A stretch of DNA of 16,490 nucleotides from Solirubrobacteraceae bacterium (GCA_024710825.1 JANJUA010000392.1:1-16490), one strand, 5' to 3'; numbered from the stretch's first letter, positions 1-6,432 are shown. The notes: generated by a model not told the origin, from the sequence alone. Numbers and translations: made by a program.

Positions 1-1017
1 GCGCGCGCTCCGCGCGGCGACCTTCGTCCCGCACGGGTCGTAGCCGCCGGAGCCCGGCCGGCCGACGTCGCGCTCGACGAGCACCCGCTCGAGCGCCTGC
101 GGCGCCGCGGCCATGATCCCGTCCACGCACATGTCCAGCAGACGCTCGTTGGTGGCGCGGTCCTCGGTGTCGTTGCTGAGCCAGACGTGAACGGCGTAGC
201 CGGCCTCGTGCGCGCGGCGGATCGTGTCGGGCGAGGCGATCGTCAGCGTCCGGCCGGCGAGGTCGAACGTGATCGGCACCTGGAACGCCACCACGCCCTC
301 GCCGGGCGACCCGTTGGCCAGCAGGAAGCTCGCCATGCCGTCGATGCCCGGCGCCACCCCGATCCGGGGCGCCGCCGCGTGGAACCGATCGATCGCGCGC
401 TGGTGAAACGAGGCGACGATCACGTCCGTGCGCCCGCTGCGGTTCAGCTCCTGCGCCAGCAGGTCGGCGCCGCGGAGGAAGACGGCGTCGTCGGCGCCGT
501 CGCGGCCCTTGATCTCGATGTTGATCGGCGTGTCCGGGAACGCCCTCATGACCTCCTCGAGCGTCGGCACCCGGAAGTCGTCGCGCGTGAAGCCCTTCGG
601 GGGCCGCCGCTCGCCCGTGCGCACGCCCCGCAGCGGGTAGCTCTCGGCCGGCAGGCCGTGCACCGCGTTGCGCCCGGGGACGAACCAGTGGGCGGCGTCG
701 AGCGCCTGGACCTCGGCGAGCGTGAGGTCGTTGACGCTGCCGGTGCCGTTCGTGGTGCGGTCCAGCCGGTTGTCGTGGAGCACCACGAGGCGCCCGTCGG
801 CGGTGTAGCCGACGTCGACCTCGATCGCGTCCGCGCCCGCCGCCATCGACTTCTTGAACGCGTACATCGTCGCCGAGGGCAGCTCGCGCTCGCCGCCCTG
901 GTGCGTGAAGCTCAGGAACCGCTGCTGGAGCCAGGGGTTGGACGCGGCGGCGGGCGCCGCGGGGACGAGGAGCGCGAGGGCCGCCAGCAGGGCGACCCGG
1001 CGGTGGCGGAGCGACAT
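1..1017 (-). CDS. Secreted glycerophosphodiester phosphodiesterase (C-terminus beyond window)
   Basis: Hydrolyses glycerophosphodiesters to glycerol-3-phosphate and an alcohol; family members act in phospholipid turnover and, in some Gram-positives, on teichoic acids. I translated the minus strand from the ATG at 1017; the frame stays open to base 1, giving 339 visible residues. Residues 1-25 are a signal peptide (RHRR, hydrophobic run, AAPAAA), so the product is exported. The GDPD core follows: THQGGERELPS (His39), AIEVDVGYTADG (Glu66, Asp68), VVLHDNRLDRTTNGTG (His81), then the strand INIEIKG. These are the metal ligands and general acid/base of the family. Where many members have HRG, this one has HQG (Gln40); I recall this variant from other actinobacterial GDPDs. 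The start lies 6 nt past the stop of the upstream wall-protein gene, so cotranscription is likely. The family call is firm; the physiological substrate is unknown. Confidence 0.93.
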   Translation of the reverse strand, partial: MSLRHRRVALLAALALLVPAAPAAASNPWLQQRFLSFTHQGGERELPSATMYAFKKSMAAGADAIEVDVGYTADGRLVVLHDNRLDRTTNGTGSVNDLTLAEVQALDAAHWFVPGRNAVHGLPAESYPLRGVRTGERRPPKGFTRDDFRVPTLEEVMRAFPDTPINIEIKGRDGADDAVFLRGADLLAQELNRSGRTDVIVASFHQRAIDRFHAAAPRIGVAPGIDGMASFLLANGSPGEGVVAFQVPITFDLAGRTLTIASPDTIRRAHEAGYAVHVWLSNDTEDRATNERLLDMCVDGIMAAAPQALERVLVERDVGRPGSGGYDPCGTKVAARSAR

Positions 1018-1023
1018 GGCCCG

Positions 1024-2037
1024 TCAGTCTGCCAGCAGCGCCTCCCAGGTGACGGGGTCGAGCGCGCCGGTCACCGGGAGCCCCCGCTGCGCCTGGAGGA
1101 CGCGCACCGCCTCCGCGGTCGTCGCGTCGAAGCGGGTGTCGCGCGTGACGCGCAGGCCCAGCGCCCGCAGGTGGTCCTTGGCCCAGACGACGTAGTCGCT
1201 GCGCGCGCCCGGCCGGACCGTCGGGTAGGTGGGCTGCGCGGCGGGCAGCGCCGGGGGCGTCACGCTGCGCGCGACGGCGGCCCAGCCGGAGCCGGCGGCG
1301 CTGTCCCAGCTCCACCAGCTCGTGCCGTGCGTCCCGTAGGCGAGCGCGAGCTGGCGGAAGGCCAGCAGGTCCGACCGCGACGGCGCCTCGTAGAGCTGCC
1401 CGATCGGCGCCAGCGGCCGGCCGTAGACGCTGTTGACCGCCACCGTGCGCGCGAACGAGGTCGCGGGCTTGTCCCCGATGTCCTTCCAGTAGATCTGCGG
1501 CAGGTTGACCGTGGCCGCGCCCTCGCCGAGGAAGACGGAGTACGGCAGTAGCGGGTGCAGGTCCACGTACGGGAAGCTCGTGAAGCCGAGCGGGAAGTCG
1601 GGGCCGATCAACCGGCGCAGCACCTTGACGTAGCGCCGCGCCTGCTTGTAGCGGCCCTCGATCTCGGACTCCGCGTCGATGACGAAGCAGTCGGCGCCCG
1701 CCTGCACCGCCACCGCGCCCGCCCGCGCCTGCTGCTTGGCGTGGCGGCTCTCCATGCGCTGGTAGGCGCAGACCGTCAGCCCGTGCGCCTTCAGCGCGGT
1801 CACGAGCTCCGGGGAGAACTGGCTCCACGGCGTGCGCCCGTGGGCGCCCTTGATGATGAGCGTGTCGATCCCGGCGGCCAGCGCCTGCTGGGCTATCGCG
1901 TCCGGGTCGCCGCCCGCGGCCCGCGGGACCTGCCAGATCCACATGCCGTGTCCGGAGAACGGGTCGCCCTCGGACTGCGCCGCGGCGGCCGGCGCGGCGA
2001 CGAGGAGGGCGAGCAGGGCAAGGAGGATCTTCCGCAT
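1024..2037 (-). CDS. Secreted TIM-barrel (GH25-like) protein with C-terminal peptidoglycan-binding domain
   Basis: This is a 337-residue exported protein. I prefer the ATG at 2037 over the upstream in-frame ATG at 2088 because it puts a classic signal peptide (MRKILLALLALLVAAPAAAA) at the N-terminus. Residues about 28-255 look like a TIM-barrel glycosidase: GHGMWIWQVP, AGIDTLIIKGAHG, HGLTVCAYQRM, ADCFVIDAESEIEG, PLGFTSFPYVD, LPQIYWKD, and SWWSWDSA. The Asp121-x-Glu123 pair on a predicted strand end resembles the DxE catalytic motif of GH25 muramidases, but I cannot confirm that family. Residues about 280-337 form a PG_binding_1 repeat (DHLRALGLRVTRDTRFDA, then AVRVLQAQRGLPVTGALD, ending VTWEALLAD). 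A wall-bound glycan hydrolase is the likely role (inference). It is transcribed divergently from the riboswitch-controlled hydrolase gene and leads directly into the GDPD gene. Confidence 0.8.
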   Translation of the reverse strand: MRKILLALLALLVAAPAAAAQSEGDPFSGHGMWIWQVPRAAGGDPDAIAQQALAAGIDTLIIKGAHGRTPWSQFSPELVTALKAHGLTVCAYQRMESRHAKQQARAGAVAVQAGADCFVIDAESEIEGRYKQARRYVKVLRRLIGPDFPLGFTSFPYVDLHPLLPYSVFLGEGAATVNLPQIYWKDIGDKPATSFARTVAVNSVYGRPLAPIGQLYEAPSRSDLLAFRQLALAYGTHGTSWWSWDSAAGSGWAAVARSVTPPALPAAQPTYPTVRPGARSDYVVWAKDHLRALGLRVTRDTRFDATTAEAVRVLQAQRGLPVTGALDPVTWEALLAD

Positions 2038-2106
2038 GGCGACCCAAACACGCTTCGCGGTCGCCCGATGCGGTCCTCTTCGCGACACGGTCCGTTGCGC
2101 CCCGAC

Positions 2107-2127
2107 CCTTGCAAGGAACCTTGCAGG
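2107..2127. promoter_or_regulatory. Overlapping palindromes in the divergent promoter region
   Basis: CCTTGCAAGG (2107-2116) is a perfect 10-bp palindrome and is followed after AA by CCTTGCAGG (2119-2127). Read another way, TGCAAGG-AA-CCTTGCA (2110-2125) is an inverted repeat with 7-bp arms. CCTTGCA is also directly repeated at a 12-bp period. The site lies 70 nt upstream of the left gene start (2037) and about 25 nt before the riboswitch, where a repressor or activator of either wall gene could bind. No regulator is identified; the operator role is inference. Confidence 0.4.
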
Positions 2128-2149
2128 TAGCAGGAAAACGCGGCGCTAC

Positions 2150-2302
2150 GGTGACGGCCGCCGAATCGCCGCCTCCACCGGACGGCGGCGAGCGGGGGAC
2201 CCGTGGCGACCCCGAGGTCGCAGGGGCGAATCGCCGTCAGAGCACGGCGTAGCGCGCACGACGCGCGCGAGCCCGACAGCTAACCCCGCAGGCCGCCAAC
2301 CG
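2150..2302 (+). promoter_or_regulatory. c-di-AMP riboswitch (ydaO/yuaA class)
   Basis: The conserved blocks of the class occur in order: GCCGAATC at 2160-2167, GCGGGGGACCC at 2192-2202, GGGGCGAATC at 2223-2232, and GAGCCCGACAGCTAACC at 2269-2285, followed by CCGCAGGC. P1 closes with GGCCGCC (2156-2162) against GGCCGCC (2291-2297), seven positions with one central C-C mismatch, directly next to GAATC. Actinobacterial members of this class precede wall hydrolases (Rpf, NlpC/P60), which fits the gene that follows. Binding of c-di-AMP generally turns expression off. The aptamer ends about 9 nt before the Shine-Dalgarno site at 2311, so control could act on translation or by early termination; I see no clear separate terminator. 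Confidence 0.93.
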
Positions 2303-2310
2303 GAATCGCG

Positions 2311-2325
2311 AAGGAGCCGAAGATC
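2311..2325 (+). promoter_or_regulatory. Shine-Dalgarno site AAGGAG with apparent AUC start codon
   Basis: AAGGAG (2311-2316) is followed 6 nt later by ATC (2323-2325), with a second ATC at 2326. The reading frame has a stop (TAA) at 2281, and no ATG, GTG or TTG between it and 2476, which lies inside the first peptidoglycan-binding repeat. The ribosome-binding site therefore decides the start, and it points to a non-canonical AUC. Confidence 0.65.
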
Positions 2326-3201
2326 ATCCGTCCCGCCCGCGCGACCCTCGTCGCGATCTGCGCCGCCCTTGCCGCGTCGGCGCCCGCCGCCCAGGCCGCG
2401 CGCACGGTCGAGCGCGGCGACCGGGGCAAGGCGGTCGCCTCGCTGCAGCGCTCGCTCGGGCTCCCCTCCGACGGCGTGTTCGGCCCGGCGACCGCGAAGG
2501 CGGTCAAGCGCTTCCAGCGCTCCCGCGGGCTGACGGCGGACGGCATCGCCGGGCCGGCGACGCGAGCGGCGCTGCGCAGCCGTGGCGCGGCCCGGCGCAG
2601 CGCCTCGTCCCCGTCGACGGCGTCGCGCGGCGGCGCGGTCACGACGCTTCAGCGCAAGCTGGGGCTGTCGGCCGACGGCGTCTTCGGTCCGCAGACGAAG
2701 GCGGCGGTCAAGCGCTTCCAGGCCTCGCAGGGGCTCACCGCGGACGGGGTCGTCGGTCCGGCGACGTGGAGCGCGCTCGGCCTGGCCGGCGACCGGCCGG
2801 TGCTGAAGGCCAAGCGCGGCGGGGCGTCGACGCGCGGCGCGTCCGGCCGCCCGGCCGCCATCGTCCGCGCGATCGCGGCGGCGAACAGGATCGACTCGCT
2901 GCCCTACAAGTACGGCGGCGGGCACCGCAGCTTCGACGACACCGGCTACGACTGCTCGGGCACCGTCTCCTACGTGCTGCACCACGCCGGCCTGCTGAGC
3001 GCGCCGCGCGACTCGACCCGCCTGATGACGTACGGCGCCCCCGGCCGAGGCCGCTGGATCACGATCTACGCGAACCCCGGGCACGCCTACATGGTCATCG
3101 ACGGGCGCCGCTACGACACGTCGGGCAACGCCGCCGGGCGCTGGCAGAGCGAGCACCGCTCGCCGGCCGGCTACACGGCCCGCCATCCCGTCGGATTGTG
3201 A
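2323..3201 (+). CDS. Secreted NlpC/P60-like peptidoglycan hydrolase with two peptidoglycan-binding domains
   Basis: Probable wall endopeptidase of 292 residues, counted from the AUC at 2323. Residues 1-25 form a signal peptide ([20 protein letters not shown], then PAAQA). Two PG_binding_1 domains follow at about 28-85 ([36 protein letters not shown]) and 102-160 ([20 protein letters not shown], then [12 protein letters not shown]). The C-terminal half has the papain-like NlpC/P60 signature: [19 protein letters not shown] with Cys211 as nucleophile, and [11 protein letters not shown] with His254 as base. The nearest canonical start is GTG 2476, in the middle of repeat 1; using it would remove the signal peptide, so it is rejected. 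The gene lies just behind a c-di-AMP riboswitch, linking wall hydrolysis to c-di-AMP level. The secreted glycosidase gene follows 61 nt downstream. Family firm; bond cleaved not determined. Confidence 0.88.
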   Translation: MIRPARATLVAICAALAASAPAAQAARTVERGDRGKAVASLQRSLGLPSDGVFGPATAKAVKRFQRSRGLTADGIAGPATRAALRSRGAARRSASSPSTASRGGAVTTLQRKLGLSADGVFGPQTKAAVKRFQASQGLTADGVVGPATWSALGLAGDRPVLKAKRGGASTRGASGRPAAIVRAIAAANRIDSLPYKYGGGHRSFDDTGYDCSGTVSYVLHHAGLLSAPRDSTRLMTYGAPGRGRWITIYANPGHAYMVIDGRRYDTSGNAAGRWQSEHRSPAGYTARHPVGL

Positions 3202-3205
3202 GCGT

Positions 3206-3224
3206 TGTGTGACCGGAGCACACA
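3206..3224 (+). other. Small hairpin in the gap between two secreted hydrolase genes
   Basis: TGTGTG (3206-3211) pairs with CACACA (3219-3224) around a 7-nt loop, 4 nt after the stop of the NlpC/P60 gene. It lacks a T-tract. It could attenuate readthrough or form part of a leader for the next gene; nothing proves either. Confidence 0.35.
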
Positions 3225-3262
3225 GACCGCAACTCTCCGCGGCGAAGCCGGTTCGGGTGGAC

Positions 3263-4216
3263 ATGCCCACCATCAGAACGATCCTGCTCGGCGCCGTGGC
3301 GGCGCTCATGCTCGCGCTGCTGCCCGCTTCTGCCGCGAGCGCGGCCAAGGTGCCGATCCGCGTCGGACTGGCCGACCAGAGCTACACGATGTTCGATCAG
3401 GACAAGTTCCACGACCTGAACATCAAGCGCACGCGCTACTTCGTCAAGTGGAACGCGATCGACGACGACTACCAGCTCCAGCAGGCCGACATCTTCGTCG
3501 ACCTCGCCAAGCAGCACGGCGTCGAGGTCTTCATGACGCCCTCGACGCACGACCTGCGCCGCAAGCGCGGCAAGCTGCCGTCGGTCAAGCAGTACAAGCG
3601 CAAGGTCGGTGCGCTCGTCGACCGCTACCGGGGGATGGGCGTCAAGGTGTGGGGCGTCTGGAACGAGGCCAACCACGACTCGCAGCCGACCTACAAGTCG
3701 CCCAAGCGCGCCGCGCAGTACTACAAGGCGATGTACGGCATGTGCAAGGGCTGCACGATCGTCGGCCTCGACGTGCTCGACCAGCGCGGCGTGGAGCGCT
3801 ACATCGACGACTGGTACAGGTCGCTCGGCCGGAAGTGGCGCAACCGCGCCAAGCTCGTCGGGATCCACAACTACTCCGACGTCAACCGCAAGCGCATGAG
3901 CGGCACGCAGGCCATCGTCAAGACCGTCCGCTCGTCGAAGAACAACCGCAACGCGAAGTTCTGGCTGACGGAGACCGGCGGCCTGGTCGAGTTCGGCGGC
4001 GCGTGGAAGTGCAACGAGAAGCGCGCGGCGAACCGCATCAAGTACATGTTCCGCTCGGCCAAGAAGCAGCGGTCCTACGTCCAGCGCCTGTACGCGTACG
4101 CGTACTGGGGCAACGACTGCGAGGAGCGCTTCGACGCGGGGCTCGTGAACGCTGACGGCAGCGCCCGTCCGGGCTACAACGCGTTCAAGAAGGGCGCGCG
4201 CAACTTCCTGCGCTGA
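3263..4216 (+). CDS. Secreted clan GH-A-like glycoside hydrolase (cellulase/GH39-type fold)
   Basis: Probable exported glycosidase of 317 residues. The ATG at 3263 is chosen because a signal peptide follows at once (PTIRTILLGAVAALMLALLP, ending ASAASA); the in-frame GTG at 3209 would add a hairpin-covered leader with no signal-peptide logic. The mature part reads as a TIM barrel: RVGLADQSYTMF, RYFVKWNAIDDDY, GVEVFMTPSTHD. The general acid/base sits in KVWGVWNEANHD (Glu135), which matches the W-N-E motif of clan GH-A, and the nucleophile sits in FWLTETGG (Glu237). The chain ends LYAYAYWGNDCEERFDAGLV and PGYNAFK, a typical barrel closure. The substrate cannot be read from sequence. It lies downstream of the riboswitch-controlled wall hydrolase and may be cotranscribed with it, so a wall or extracellular polysaccharide is a reasonable guess. 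Confidence 0.82.
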   Translation: MPTIRTILLGAVAALMLALLPASAASAAKVPIRVGLADQSYTMFDQDKFHDLNIKRTRYFVKWNAIDDDYQLQQADIFVDLAKQHGVEVFMTPSTHDLRRKRGKLPSVKQYKRKVGALVDRYRGMGVKVWGVWNEANHDSQPTYKSPKRAAQYYKAMYGMCKGCTIVGLDVLDQRGVERYIDDWYRSLGRKWRNRAKLVGIHNYSDVNRKRMSGTQAIVKTVRSSKNNRNAKFWLTETGGLVEFGGAWKCNEKRAANRIKYMFRSAKKQRSYVQRLYAYAYWGNDCEERFDAGLVNADGSARPGYNAFKKGARNFLR

Positions 4217-4217
4217 C

Positions 4218-4263
4218 GGGGTGCCGGAGGCCGCGACGAAGCGGCCTGACCGGCGATCACCCC
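4218..4263. terminator. Long bulged hairpin between convergent genes
   Basis: GGGGT-GCCGG-AGGCCGC (4218-4234) pairs with GCGGCCT (4241-4247), CCGGC (4250-4254) and ACCCC (4259-4263) around a GACGAA loop, with GA and GATC bulged on the 3' side. This gives 17 bp in total. It starts 1 nt after the glycosidase stop and sits 8 nt beyond the stop of the opposing gene, so it can serve both directions. There is no T-tract, as is usual in high-GC actinobacteria. Confidence 0.7.
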
Positions 4264-4271
4264 AACGTGGG

Positions 4272-4724
4272 TCAGGGGGCTGGCCGCTCGGGCGGCCAGC
4301 TCTCGTCCATCTCGTAGTACTCCTCGCCCACCACGATGACGACCCCCTCGCCCTCACGGGCGGAGACCACCAATTCGGTCTCGTCGGTCGTCGGCACCCA
4401 CGTCACGGCGACGCCGCCGATCGCGCGGGCGACGGCGAGGGCGCCGAGCGCGACGTGCTCCAGGCCGCCGAGCGGCCCGGTGACCTCTCCGGTCTCGACG
4501 TCGGCCTCGAACGGCGGGAGGCGCTTGGGCTCGAAGCCGAGCTCGGCCGCCCGCGCGCCGCGCCAATCCAGAGGCTCGGGACCGATCTCCTCGTCGCGCT
4601 CGAGCGTGACCGCGCCGGAGCCGTCGCAGCGCACGACGCCCTCCTCGACGACGGCGGCCGCCTCCAGCGCGCCGCTGCGCGAGACGAACGAGCGCAGGGT
4701 CGCGCCGATCTCGGGAACGTCCAT
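4272..4724 (-). CDS. Acidic protein of unknown function, downstream of the MFS exporter
   Basis: Not recognised. The product has 150 residues, starts at ATG 4724, and has no signal peptide or membrane segment. It is rich in Glu and Asp (for example VTLERDEEIGPEP and VVGEEYYEMDESWPPE) and alternates short hydrophobic stretches (AIGGVAVTWVP, ELVVSAREGEGVVIVVG), suggesting a small alpha/beta cytoplasmic fold. Codon third positions are G/C-biased like the neighbours, so it is a real gene. It begins 21 nt past the stop of the DHA2 exporter gene in the same direction, so the two are probably one transcript. Its last codons lie within a perfect hairpin at 4279-4300. No function is proposed. Confidence 0.72.
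   Translation of the reverse strand: MDVPEIGATLRSFVSRSGALEAAAVVEEGVVRCDGSGAVTLERDEEIGPEPLDWRGARAAELGFEPKRLPPFEADVETGEVTGPLGGLEHVALGALAVARAIGGVAVTWVPTTDETELVVSAREGEGVVIVVGEEYYEMDESWPPERPAP
4279..4300. terminator. Second perfect hairpin, overlapping the 3' end of the acidic-protein gene
   Basis: GCTGGCCGC (4279-4287) pairs perfectly with GCGGCCAGC (4292-4300) over a TCGG tetraloop, a 9-bp stem. On the plus strand it follows the first hairpin by 15 nt and is succeeded by TCTCG, so it may back up termination of the glycosidase transcript. It is encoded within the last codons of the minus-strand gene. Confidence 0.5.
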
Positions 4725-4745
4725 GCGGCTGAGACTAGTGACGCG

Positions 4746-6323
4746 CTACGCGGGCTGGCGCTCGGCGGGCGGGGCGATCGCGGTGACCGACGGGCCCGGC
4801 TCGCAGTCGGCGCAGTGGACCTCGCGGCGCGGGTTCCGGATCCCCACGGCCGACAGCACGCCGCCCAGCGCGACGAGGCCGCCGGTGATGAGCATCGCCA
4901 GCCGGAACGCCTCCACCGAGCTGTCGTCGAGCGCCTCGGCGACCGCGGCGCGCGAGGACCCCAGCGAGGCGGGCGCGGTGGTCGTCAGCGCGCGGCTCTC
5001 CGCCTCCTCCGCGAACGCCTGCGCCTCAGGGGGCAGGTCGAGCCCCGCGACGCGATCCTCGAGCGACGCCGCGAACGCCGCGCTCACCACCGCGCCGACC
5101 GCGGCCACCGCCAGCAGGCCGCCGATCCGGGCGACGGCGTTGTTGATCGCCGAGGCCATCCCCGCGTGGCGCTCCTCCACGCCGCCGAGCACGGTCGCGG
5201 TCAGCGGCGCCACCGTGAGCGACAGCCCCAGCCCGAAGACGAGCACGCCCGGCAGCACGTCGGCGAGGTAGTCGCCCGAGGCGTCCATGCGCGCGAGCAG
5301 CGCGAATCCCGCCCCGCCGATCAGCGGGCCGGTCGCCATGAAGACGCGCGGCCCGACGCGGTCCGCGAGCGCCCCGAAGCGCTTGGAGAGCGCGAACATC
5401 AGCAGCGTCACGGGCAGCATCGCCAGCCCCGCCTCCAGGGCGCTGTAGCCGGACACCTGCTGGAGGAAGATCACGAGGAAGAACGGCGCGGCGCCCAGTC
5501 CGCCGTAGACGGCGAGCGTCGCCGCGTTGCCGACGGCGAAGTTGCGCTCGCGGAACAGCTCCAGCGGCAGCATCGGATGTGACGCCCGACGCTCGTAGGC
5601 CACGAACGCGGCGAGCAGCGCGAGCCCGCCGAGGAGCGTCGCCAGGATCAGCGGGTCGCCCCAGCCTCGCAGCGGCTGCTCGATGAGCGCGAAGACCGGC
5701 CCACCGAGGCCGAGCGTCCCGAGCGCCGCGCCGACGTAGTCGATCCGGCCCGGGGTCGGCACGTCGTGCTCGGAGTCGACCTGGCGCACGATCCACAGCG
5801 CGGCGGCGACCGGCACGACGTTGATCGCGAAGATCCAGCGCCAGGAGGCGGCGTCGAGGATCAACCCGCCGACGAGCGGCCCCGCGACCATCGCGATCCC
5901 GGTCCACGCCGTCCAGGTGCCGATCGCCGCGCCCCGCTCGTTGCGCGGGAACTTGGCGACGATCAGCCCGAGGGTGTTGGGCACCAGCAGCGCGCCCGCG
6001 ATGCCCTGCAGCCCGCGCCCGACGATGAGCGTCTCGATCGTCGGCGCGGCAGCGCAGAGCAGCGACGTCACCCCGAAGCCGACGAGCCCGATGACGAACA
6101 GGCGCTTGCGGCCGTGGAGGTCGCCGAGCGACCCGCCGAGCAGCAGGAGCGCGCCCAGCGTCAACAGGTACGCGTCGTTGAGCCACTGCTGGCCGGCGAG
6201 CCCGCCGCCGAGGTCGTCGCGGATCGACGGCAGCGCGACGTTCACCACGGTCGAGTCGACGAACACGACGATCGTCCCGAGGACGGCTGCGGCGACGGTC
6301 AGCCGAGCTTGGCGCGGGCTCAT
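4746..6323 (-). CDS. MFS multidrug exporter, DHA2 family (EmrB/QacA type, 14 TMS)
   Basis: Proton-driven drug efflux pump of the inner membrane, 525 residues, the normal length for 14-helix DHA2 transporters. TMS1 carries the family motif VFVDSTVVNVALPSIRDD. Motif A is GGSLGDLHGRKRLFV (about 64-78). Motif C of antiporters, GTWTAWTGIAMVAGPLVGG, lies near residue 140. A long periplasmic loop before the last helix (ASLEDRVAGLDLPPEAQAFA) is typical of this group. The cytoplasmic C-terminus is unusual only in carrying a CxxC pair (REVHCADCEPG). The start is ATG 6323 and the gene is divergent from lon with a 109-nt shared region. No TetR- or MarR-type regulator gene lies beside it. The substrate is unknown. 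The acidic-protein gene follows in the same direction. Confidence 0.93.
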   Translation of the reverse strand: MSPRQARLTVAAAVLGTIVVFVDSTVVNVALPSIRDDLGGGLAGQQWLNDAYLLTLGALLLLGGSLGDLHGRKRLFVIGLVGFGVTSLLCAAAPTIETLIVGRGLQGIAGALLVPNTLGLIVAKFPRNERGAAIGTWTAWTGIAMVAGPLVGGLILDAASWRWIFAINVVPVAAALWIVRQVDSEHDVPTPGRIDYVGAALGTLGLGGPVFALIEQPLRGWGDPLILATLLGGLALLAAFVAYERRASHPMLPLELFRERNFAVGNAATLAVYGGLGAAPFFLVIFLQQVSGYSALEAGLAMLPVTLLMFALSKRFGALADRVGPRVFMATGPLIGGAGFALLARMDASGDYLADVLPGVLVFGLGLSLTVAPLTATVLGGVEERHAGMASAINNAVARIGGLLAVAAVGAVVSAAFAASLEDRVAGLDLPPEAQAFAEEAESRALTTTAPASLGSSRAAVAEALDDSSVEAFRLAMLITGGLVALGGVLSAVGIRNPRREVHCADCEPGPSVTAIAPPAERQPA

Positions 6324-6381
6324 GCTGTGCTCAGTCTAAGCTTGATGGCAAATCTCAGTGGATAAGACGCAGGTCATCCGC

Positions 6382-6417
6382 TATGCTTGAGGACGCCAAC
6401 GATGTACGACCTCAAAG
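6382..6417 (+). promoter_or_regulatory. Inverted repeat TTGAGG-N17-CCTCAA upstream of lon (HAIR-like), with a -10-like TATGCT
   Basis: TTGAGG (6387-6392) and CCTCAA (6410-6415) form a perfect dyad 18-46 nt before the lon start, the only such dyad I see in this gap. The HspR operator (HAIR) known from Streptomyces lon, clpB and dnaK is CTTGAGT-N7-ACTCAAG. The arms here match its core (CTTGAG and CTCAA), but the spacer is 10 bp longer, about one helical turn. A -10-like TATGCT (6382-6387) abuts the left arm, as expected for a repressor site. The HspR assignment is inference. Confidence 0.45.
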
Positions 6418-6432
6418 GTTAGGCCAACGCAA

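Noticed and set aside
187..1551. 454-codon plus-strand open frame
   Set aside because: Antisense to the GDPD and TIM-barrel genes, both of which have clear signal peptides and motifs. The translation is Arg/Ala/Gly/Val-rich with no recognisable domain, as expected of shadow frames in high-GC DNA.
2146..3348. 400-codon minus-strand open frame
   Set aside because: Antisense to the riboswitch and the NlpC/P60 gene; low-complexity translation with no domain.
3095..4357. 420-codon minus-strand open frame
   Set aside because: Antisense to the glycosidase gene, whose WNE and TE catalytic motifs are clear; it also crosses the terminator hairpins.
5026..6186. 386-codon minus-strand open frame
   Set aside because: A shifted frame of the MFS exporter; Arg-rich with none of the membrane helices.
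6341..6368. CTTGATGGCAAATCTCAG as a second HspR-type box or a -35/-10 pair (TTGATG and TAAGAC)
   Set aside because: The right half does not match the HAIR arm at the right spacing, and the 15-bp spacer between the putative -35 and -10 is too short to call a promoter.
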